Positions 1 through 4,915 of a stretch of 6,250 bases of DNA are shown in pieces. The number at the start of each line of letters is the position of its first letter. The stretch's first letter is position 1. A model generated the notes under the pieces. It saw only the letters and a program-made list of their open reading frames with translations. It was not told the origin of the DNA and ran no database searches. The DNA lies in assembly GCA_002478245.1 (NCBI GenBank), contig DLMW01000064.1, positions 17,411 through 23,660 on the forward strand, read 5' to 3'. This stretch comes from a bacterium UBP18_UBA7526. GTDB taxonomy: Bacteria; UBP18; UBA7526. The position numbers were made by a program, and so were the translations under genes.

Positions 1-212
1 GGAGGCCAGTACCCCAAATCACCCTTCTCCACAACCTCTTTAGGGTCATCCAGTTCTGCCTCTACTGGTATGGAGAAATAGATCTCCTCGCCCCAGGTAT
101 TGACTCTGGCCTTGATGGGTAGTGCATCCCAGATAAGGGAGGCGGTCTTTGATTCGTTCAGTTCTGCGAGCATCTCTATTCTACCTATCTTAATCCTGAT
201 TCTCTTAGCCAT
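1..212 (-). CDS. cyclophilin-like fold protein (TM1367 type), 3' end beyond window
   Basis: I translated this reading frame by hand from the ATG at 212; it stays open for about 70 codons and runs off the left edge. The protein begins MAKRIRIKIG and carries the signature stretches NTWGEEIYFSIPVEAEL (about residues 39-55) and EKGDLGYWPP at the window edge. From memory these match the small cyclophilin-like family typified by Thermotoga TM1367 (PF04126). Members have a cyclophilin-like beta-barrel, but prolyl isomerase activity is not established for them and their role is unknown. The start is supported by an AGGAG six bases upstream. The gene overlaps the stop of the E1-like gene by 8 bases, so it belongs to the same transcript. 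About half of the protein should lie outside the window. Family call fairly sure; function open. Confidence 0.8.
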   Translation of the reverse strand, partial: MAKRIRIKIGRIEMLAELNESKTASLIWDALPIKARVNTWGEEIYFSIPVEAELDDPKEVVEKGDLGYWP

Positions 213-1080
213 TTTTCTCTCCTGCTTTTAATTCAATGACCTCTGCTGTCCCCTCTCGGGCATCGAGATATAATAGGCGATTACGCAGGGGTTTTCCGAT
301 ACCGGTTAGTATCTTCACCACCTCCTGAACCTGCCAGGAGGTGATCATGGTAGGGGTGGCAGAGGGGTTGCCCGCAGTGACCTCATCCCCTCTCTGGGGA
401 TACTCTTTCTTCTTGCCATAGAGGAGAGAAAGCCCCTCATCCTCTGGAAAGATGGTCATGGCCTGACCAACGAATCCGGCAATGGCCCCATAGACAAAGG
501 GGATGCCCAGTTCCTTGGCTGCCTTGGCTACCATAAAACGAGGGGGAAGGAGGTCCAGCCCATCCACCACCACGTCCGCACCTTTGAGGATCTCCTTTAC
601 ATTCCCTTCAGTAATGGTATCGGTATAGGAGGTAACGATGAGACTGGAGTTTATGCCCCTCACCCTATCCGCTGCTATCTGTGCCTTATATCTGCCGATG
701 TCATTCTCAGTGGACATGAGCTGGCGGTTCAGGGTGGATTCTGTAAAGCGGTCATTATCAGCAATAATGATATGGCCGATTCCCTGGCGGGCCAAGAGTT
801 CGATTATCCCTCCTCCCAATCCCCCAGCACCGATGACCGCTACCGTTGATTTGAGGAGTTTGATCTGCCCCTTAGTTCCAATGGTCCCGATATTCCTCTG
901 ATAACGCAGAGGGATGATTTCATTCTCTAAGGCAGTAATCTCCACCTCTCTTTTAGAAAGATTGAATTCCTTTGCTACCTTTTCTACAGATTTTAGAGAA
1001 AGCCCGCGATATTCCTGGCCATTGGGTGCGGTATGCCTCTCCTCCAATTCCTGCAAACGTTTGATAAGTGCCTCTGTCAT
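205..1080 (-). CDS. E1-like adenylating protein, ThiF/MoeB/HesA family, cysteine-free
   Basis: Of 291 residues, about 58-285 form an E1-like fold. Visible are the arginine motif RYQRN (59-63) at the domain start, the nucleotide-binding glycine loop GAGGLGG (84-90), the acidic DND (108-110), LNRQ (117-120), a lysine at 132 and the aspartates near 173-176. Together these are the ATP-adenylation residues of MoeB/ThiF, which activate the C-terminus of ubiquitin-like sulfur carriers such as MoaD or ThiS. Unlike classical MoeB/ThiF, the protein has no cysteine at all, so it lacks both CxxC zinc pairs and any thioester cysteine; DEGLSLLYG stands where one zinc pair would be. Residues 28-50 look like a short helical, HTH-like extension. 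The start at 1080 has GGAGGT 7 bases upstream and overlaps the MOSC stop as ATGA. I infer adenylation without thioester transfer, for molybdenum/tungsten cofactor or another sulfur carrier. The exact subfamily is uncertain. Confidence 0.88.
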   Translation of the reverse strand: MTEALIKRLQELEERHTAPNGQEYRGLSLKSVEKVAKEFNLSKREVEITALENEIIPLRYQRNIGTIGTKGQIKLLKSTVAVIGAGGLGGGIIELLARQGIGHIIIADNDRFTESTLNRQLMSTENDIGRYKAQIAADRVRGINSSLIVTSYTDTITEGNVKEILKGADVVVDGLDLLPPRFMVAKAAKELGIPFVYGAIAGFVGQAMTIFPEDEGLSLLYGKKKEYPQRGDEVTAGNPSATPTMITSWQVQEVVKILTGIGKPLRNRLLYLDAREGTAEVIELKAGEKNG

Positions 1081-1508
1081 CTTTCTACCTCCAGGCGGTC
1101 GCCAGCTCTTACCCTTCCTCCTTTAACTACCCGGGTAAAGAGACCCTCTTCAGGCATGATACATTCTCCTAACTTTCTGAAAATGGCGCAAGGTGCCGGA
1201 CACTCTTTGCCAATCTGGGTAACCTCTAAGACGATCCTTTTCCCAATGGATATCCTTGTGCCTTTCTTCAGGGAGAGGAGATCGACCCCTTCCGTGGTAA
1301 GGTTCTCAGCAAAATCTCCTGGTCCCACCTTTAGACCTTTCTTCTGCATTCTCTGAATGCTCTCCAAAGCCAAGAGGCTCACCTCTCGGCCTGTCCCAGC
1401 ATGGGCATCACCCACCAGGCCATAATCCCTGCGCAGATATCCGGTAGCAATCTCTTTCTTGGCCACGCCTTTTTTCTTGCTTCTTAAAACAGCAACTATC
1501 CTAGCCAT
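1077..1508 (-). CDS. MOSC-domain protein, small stand-alone form
   Basis: This 143-residue protein is essentially one MOSC domain, the fold named after the C-terminal part of molybdenum cofactor sulfurase. Supporting stretches are GLVGDAHAG (30-38), VSLLALES (43-50), GDFAENLTTEG (64-74), IGKECPAPCAIF (99-110) and LGECIMPEEGLFTRVVKGG (113-131), ending in the usual AGDRLEV. Cysteines 103, 107 and 116 are the only ones; they are candidates for sulfur carriage or metal binding, by family inference. Stand-alone MOSC proteins are thought to handle sulfur or bind a molybdenum/tungsten pterin cofactor, but few have a proven reaction. The gene starts 2 bases after the transporter stop with no clear Shine-Dalgarno, which suggests translational coupling. 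It overlaps the E1-like gene by 4 bases (ATGA). The pairing with an E1-like protein supports a cofactor or sulfur-transfer role. Confidence 0.88.
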   Translation of the reverse strand: MARIVAVLRSKKKGVAKKEIATGYLRRDYGLVGDAHAGTGREVSLLALESIQRMQKKGLKVGPGDFAENLTTEGVDLLSLKKGTRISIGKRIVLEVTQIGKECPAPCAIFRKLGECIMPEEGLFTRVVKGGRVRAGDRLEVER

Positions 1509-1510
1509 CT

Positions 1511-2389
1511 TTATTTTTGATAGGGGTTGACATGGACCAGAACCTCAGCCACTTGCTCCACTTTTCCCAATATCCTCTTTTTCACTTGGGCAGCGATAGC
1601 ATGACCCTCCTCTACGGTCAATTTACTATCTACCTCAATCTTCAAATCAACGAAGATGTCCAGTCCGCTACGACGCGCCCTAAGGTCACCTACTCTTTTA
1701 ACCCCCTCTACACTTAAGGCCTCTTTCTCAATCCTCCCCCTAATTCTTTTATCAATGGTGGCATCCATTAACTCTCCCGCGGTAGTGAGGAATATCCTTA
1801 TCCCCACCATCATGATCAGGATGCAGACCACTACCCCAGCCAAGGGATCGAGCCAGCGCAAGCCAAGAAACCTTGCCCCTCCAATCCCAATCATTGCGGC
1901 CAAGGAAGCAAAGACGTCGCTTCTGTGATGCCAGGCATCGGCAATGACCGCACTACTGCCAATCTTTCTTCCGATTCTGAATTTATATTGAAAGAGGGAT
2001 TCCTGGGTTACGATAGCCAAAAGGATAATCCATAAGGTAATCGCTTTGGGAATAAAAAGATCCCGGGCAAAAACCTTCTTAAAATTGTCTATCCCAAACT
2101 GGGCCCCGATCAGAATGAGGATGATGGCTATGGTCTTGGCAGCGATGGACTCTGCCTTTCCATGGCCATAGGGATGGGTCTTGTCCGGGGGTCTCTTTGC
2201 TATGTAAAGGCCGATCAAGACAACGATAGAGGTTAGAACATCGGAAAAGGTATGGAGGCCGTCTGACAATAGGGCTCGGCTATGGCCTAAGACTCCTGCC
2301 CATCCCTTTATCAGGGCAAGGAAGAGAAGGACAGATATTCCTACCTTGGTCCCTTTCTCTCCCCATTTATACTTCAGTTCATTTCTCAT
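1511..2389 (-). CDS. cation diffusion facilitator (CDF) family metal exporter
   Basis: This 292-residue inner-membrane protein has about six hydrophobic helices (roughly 14-34, 38-63, 83-103, 114-132, 150-172, 180-204) followed by a cytoplasmic domain of about 85 residues. This is the normal size and layout of a bacterial CDF antiporter, which exports divalent metal in exchange for protons. The metal site is visible: HTFSD in helix 2 (H46, D50) and HHRSD in helix 5 (H154, D158). The conserved loop THPYGHGKAE is at 71-80 and LDP at 180-182. A two-His, two-Asp site is typical of zinc (or cobalt) CDFs, whereas FieF has Asp-x3-Asp in helix 2, so zinc is the best guess. The start overlaps the upstream small gene by 11 bases and has AGAGGAAAGG before it. 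Metal specificity cannot be settled from sequence. Confidence 0.92.
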   Translation of the reverse strand: MRNELKYKWGEKGTKVGISVLLFLALIKGWAGVLGHSRALLSDGLHTFSDVLTSIVVLIGLYIAKRPPDKTHPYGHGKAESIAAKTIAIILILIGAQFGIDNFKKVFARDLFIPKAITLWIILLAIVTQESLFQYKFRIGRKIGSSAVIADAWHHRSDVFASLAAMIGIGGARFLGLRWLDPLAGVVVCILIMMVGIRIFLTTAGELMDATIDKRIRGRIEKEALSVEGVKRVGDLRARRSGLDIFVDLKIEVDSKLTVEEGHAIAAQVKKRILGKVEQVAEVLVHVNPYQK

Positions 2390-2687
2390 CAGAAACCTTT
2401 CCTCTTTCTAGCCTCTCCCATCCCTCGCTCCGCGAAGCGGGATGGGATAGCCTAGCCAATGCTCCCCAAGAAACAAATATGGCAAGGGTAATGACCGCTC
2501 CTAAGCCTAAGTCCTTAACCCAGTTTTCGGAGATAAGGAGTAGCTCACCATGCCAGAGGTGATCTACTACTCCAAATAGACTAGCCCCAGAGAACAAGAG
2601 GCAAAGCCACCAAAGCCTAGGACTCTTTTTCTTCTTCCACAGAAGAGAGGTAGTTATTGCTCCGGCAAGTGGGATAGTGTAGCACAT
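2379..2687 (-). CDS. small three-helix membrane protein of unknown function
   Basis: I cannot name a family for this 102-residue protein. Hydrophobic segments lie at about 4-17, 25-42 and 60-78. The lysine-rich KKKK (18-21) and the arginine-rich tail would both be cytoplasmic by the positive-inside rule, placing loop 43-59 outside. The stretch VVDHLWHGEL (40-49) gathers Asp, two His and Glu at the end of helix 2, possible metal ligands, though this is only inference. Evidence that the gene is real: a strong promoter just upstream, AAAGGAG six bases before the ATG, and an 11-base overlap with the metal exporter that follows. Residues 81-91 are encoded by a palindrome flanked by direct repeats and look like an in-frame insertion; their codons (TCG, CGG, AGC) are more G+C-rich than those around them. 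A link to metal export or hydrogenase is suggested only by position. Confidence 0.8.
   Translation of the reverse strand: MCYTIPLAGAITTSLLWKKKKSPRLWWLCLLFSGASLFGVVDHLWHGELLLISENWVKDLGLGAVITLAIFVSWGALARLSHPASRSEGWERLERGKVSDEK
2409..2453. repeat. palindromic element with 6-base flanking direct repeats, inside a coding region
   Basis: A perfect 9-base inverted repeat, TCCCATCCC (2416-2424) and GGGATGGGA (2439-2447), encloses a further short GCT/AGC stem and a loop of about six bases. The palindrome is flanked by identical TAGCCT copies at 2409-2414 and 2448-2453. The copies are 39 bases (13 codons) apart, so the segment reads through in frame as SHPASRSEGWE within the small membrane protein. 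The arrangement resembles a REP-like or miniature palindromic element that inserted with target duplication. A third TAGCC at 2453-2457 weakens the duplication argument a little. It could also act as an RNA hairpin just before the metal exporter start. Confidence 0.6.
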
Positions 2688-2707
2688 CTCTTTCTCCTTT
2701 TTTTCTT

Positions 2708-2736
2708 ATCATAACATATACGAGCAATTCAGTCAA
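2708..2736 (-). promoter_or_regulatory. sigma-70-type promoter for the membrane protein / CDF / MOSC / E1-like unit
   Basis: On the minus strand a -35 box TTGACT (2736-2731) and a -10 box TATGAT (2713-2708) are separated by exactly 17 bases; each box differs from consensus at one position. The predicted transcript start is near 2701, giving a leader of about 14 bases that contains AAAGGAG and then the ATG at 2687. The -35 box includes the TGA stop codon of hydF, so the promoter is packed into the end of the upstream operon. No intrinsic terminator is visible before it, so read-through from hydF is also likely. Confidence 0.7.
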
Positions 2737-3947
2737 GCATTCATCTTTCCCTCAAAAGGCGCTAAGGCTCTTTTTAGGGATCCCTGAAGATAGGCAATGG
2801 CCATCCCATAATTAGTGATGGCAACCCCTTTCTTCTTAGCCTCAAGGATTCTACTAAGCATCTCCTTTCTATTCAACATGCAGGCTCCGCAGTGAATGAT
2901 TAATATATACTTCTCTAAATCTGGAGGGAAGTCGTGACCAGTCACTACCTCAAAATCTATCTTTCCCCTTATCCTTTCACCAATCCAGCGGGGTATCTTC
3001 TTTCTTCCGATATCGTCACCAATGGGATGATGGGTACAGGCCTCAGCGATCAGGATTCGATCCCCTGATTTCAGTTCCCCAATCGCATCAGCCCCCTTGG
3101 CCAATTCCCTTAGATCACCCTTAAAACGAGCAAAGAGAATGGAGAAGCTGGTCAGGGGAATATCGGAAGGTGTAGAAGCGAGAACCTCGGCAAATACCTG
3201 GGAGTCAGTAACCACGAGCGCTGGGGCCTTCGAAAGGCTAGCCATTGCCCGGGGTAGCTCCTTCTCATTCACTACAAGGCCTATAGCCTTTCTATCCAGT
3301 ATCTCTCTTAGGGTCTGTACCTGAGGCAGGATGAGCCTCCCTTTGGGTGCTTCTTTGTCTATAGGAATGACCAGAATGACGGTATCTCCGGCCTCAATAA
3401 GATCCGCAATGATGGGAGGAGGATTTAACCAATCAATGGGCAATAGTTTAATAATCGCTTCCTTCACTCCCGGAGTAACTTTCCCGAAAGGAGCTCGAGC
3501 GCAGGTCTCGATATAAGGAATCCTTTCCTGGTCTAATCTCTCTTTTACCCCATTGGCCGAGAAGAGGTCTATCTTATTGAGAATGACCAGAAGGGGTGTC
3601 TCCCTCCTACGGAATTCCTGGACTATTGCTTCCTCATACTCTCCCCAGGTATCAGCCTGGGTAACGAGAAGGGCGAGATCGGTGCGCTCAAAGACCTTTT
3701 GGGTCTTAGCCCTTCTCAAGTCTCCCAGGGCCCCGAGATCATCTATACCAGCGGTATCGATGAATAAGACCGGGCCGATGGGCAATAATTCCATGGCCTT
3801 CTCTACCGGATCAGTGGTAGTGCCCGCAGTCTCCGAGACGATAGAGACCGATGCTTGAGTCAAGGCATTTAAGAGGGAAGACTTGCCCACATTCCTCCGG
3901 CCAAAGATGCCTATGTGGAGGCGAAGGCCCTTTGGTGTCTTTTCCAT
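2733..3947 (-). CDS. hydF: [FeFe]-hydrogenase H-cluster maturation GTPase HydF
   Basis: HydF is the cytoplasmic scaffold on which the 2Fe subcluster is assembled and from which it passes to apo-hydrogenase. The 404 residues match the family length. An N-terminal GTPase domain (about 10-170) shows the P-loop GRRNVGKSS (16-24), the switch threonines TAGTTTDP (40-47), DTAG (64-67) and NKID (124-127). A dimerisation region follows (about 180-265, with IPIDKEAPKGRLILPQVQ). The C-terminal iron-sulfur domain has C304-T-H306 and H352-C353-GA-C356, i.e. CxH-x45-HCxxC, so all 4Fe-4S ligands are present. The ATG at 3947 is chosen because GAGGAG lies 10 bases upstream and little sequence precedes the P-loop, as in Thermotoga HydF. 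Its first 37 bases overlap the end of hydE. It is the last gene of the maturation operon, and its stop lies inside the next promoter. Call very secure. Confidence 0.97.
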   Translation of the reverse strand: MEKTPKGLRLHIGIFGRRNVGKSSLLNALTQASVSIVSETAGTTTDPVEKAMELLPIGPVLFIDTAGIDDLGALGDLRRAKTQKVFERTDLALLVTQADTWGEYEEAIVQEFRRRETPLLVILNKIDLFSANGVKERLDQERIPYIETCARAPFGKVTPGVKEAIIKLLPIDWLNPPPIIADLIEAGDTVILVIPIDKEAPKGRLILPQVQTLREILDRKAIGLVVNEKELPRAMASLSKAPALVVTDSQVFAEVLASTPSDIPLTSFSILFARFKGDLRELAKGADAIGELKSGDRILIAEACTHHPIGDDIGRKKIPRWIGERIRGKIDFEVVTGHDFPPDLEKYILIIHCGACMLNRKEMLSRILEAKKKGVAITNYGMAIAYLQGSLKRALAPFEGKMNA

Positions 3948-4915
3948 TTTAATGAATCTCCTCTATTCTGGGAGATTAATCTCTGCACCTTAGAGATTAA
4001 TTCCTTTGCTCTTTCTAAATCCACTCTTGTCTTATTATCATAAATAATGTAATTTTTTCGCTCTTGTTCAGGAGTAAAATCGGGCATAATGACGTTCGCT
4101 CCTGCCTTAAGGGCCATAATCTGACCCTGCGCAGGATTCAGGGTGGAGAGGGCGGTAGTGGCTGGCAGATGGGTATTCTGGGTAACTATTCTAGTCAAAG
4201 CCAATACCTTTAAGGTTAGATCTAAGTTTCCCGAAGGGTAGATACCTAAAGGGGTGTCCTTCTGGGGGATAAACGGTCCGATCCCTGCCATATCTACCTC
4301 TAAGTTTTTCATAAGTAAGATATCATCTGCTAAATCTCTTAGACTCTGCCCGGGTAGGCCGACAATATTCCCTGCTCCTACCTGATAATCTAATCTTCTG
4401 AGATAGGCTAAAATCTTAAGCCTCTCTTTCAGGGTCTGTCCGGGATGGAGCCTCTCGTAGAGTCTGGGATTAGCGGTCTCATGTTTCAACAGGTAACGAT
4501 CAGCCCCGGCATCCTTCCAGGCTTTGTAGTCAGCCAAGGGTCTTTCTCCCAGGGAGAGGGTGAGAGCAATCCCGGGGTTCTCTTTCTTGATTCTGCTAAT
4601 AATTATAGAGAGCATCTTGCGGTTATACCGGAAGTCATCCCCGGACTGCAAGACTATCGTTCTAACCTCGCTCTCTACTATTCTACTGGCCAGTTCTATA
4701 ATCTCATCCGGTGGCATCCGGTAGCGGAGAATCTTTTTATTCTCCCTACGCAGACCGCAGTATAAGCAACTGCGCCAGCAACAGTTAGAGAATTCTATTA
4801 TGCCCCGGAGATGAACCTCATCTCCACAGTAGACCTTCCGCACCTGATCTGCCTCCCTAAAGAGCTTTCCTGAGTCCTCTTCCCTTAATCGCTCTATAAT
4901 CTCTTCTCTATTCAT
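3911..4915 (-). CDS. hydE: [FeFe]-hydrogenase maturase HydE, radical SAM enzyme
   Basis: HydE is a BioB-like radical SAM barrel that processes the HydG-made Fe(CO)2(CN)-cysteine complex on the way to the 2Fe subcluster. The 334-residue protein carries the SAM cluster motif CWRSCLYC (C46, C50, C53) followed by GLRREN. Other typical HydE stretches are LQSGDD (89-94), KHETANPRLYERLHPG (144-159), YQVGAGNIVGLPGQ (177-190) and NVIMPDFTP (274-282). No cysteine occurs after residue 53, so the C-terminal auxiliary cluster site seen in Thermotoga HydE (Cx7Cx2C) is missing; that cluster is known to be dispensable. The ATG shares its A with the hydG stop (TAATG), so translation is probably coupled; only a weak, distant GAGAGGG lies upstream. 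The last dozen codons read into hydF, giving a basic tail (KWKRHQRAFAST) that may be a drifted stop rather than a functional part. Confidence 0.96.
   Translation of the reverse strand: MNREEIIERLREEDSGKLFREADQVRKVYCGDEVHLRGIIEFSNCCWRSCLYCGLRRENKKILRYRMPPDEIIELASRIVESEVRTIVLQSGDDFRYNRKMLSIIISRIKKENPGIALTLSLGERPLADYKAWKDAGADRYLLKHETANPRLYERLHPGQTLKERLKILAYLRRLDYQVGAGNIVGLPGQSLRDLADDILLMKNLEVDMAGIGPFIPQKDTPLGIYPSGNLDLTLKVLALTRIVTQNTHLPATTALSTLNPAQGQIMALKAGANVIMPDFTPEQERKNYIIYDNKTRVDLERAKELISKVQRLISQNRGDSLKWKRHQRAFAST

Noticed and set aside
638..1356. Three overlapping plus-strand open frames opposite the E1-like and MOSC genes
   Set aside because: They overlap one another in different frames, are proline- and serine-rich like reverse-strand shadows, and oppose well-supported genes.
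1511..2389. CDF exporter as FieF-type iron exporter
   Set aside because: Helix 2 has His-x3-Asp instead of the Asp-x3-Asp of FieF, which fits zinc-type CDFs better, though specificity stays unproven.
2416..2447. The palindrome as an intrinsic terminator
   Set aside because: It lies inside a coding region and is not followed by a T-run on the minus strand; genes downstream overlap tightly and need the same transcript.
4445..4765. Plus-strand open frame of 106 codons inside hydE
   Set aside because: It lies wholly antisense to conserved radical SAM coding sequence, has no recognisable domain, and its composition is what the reverse of HydE codons gives.
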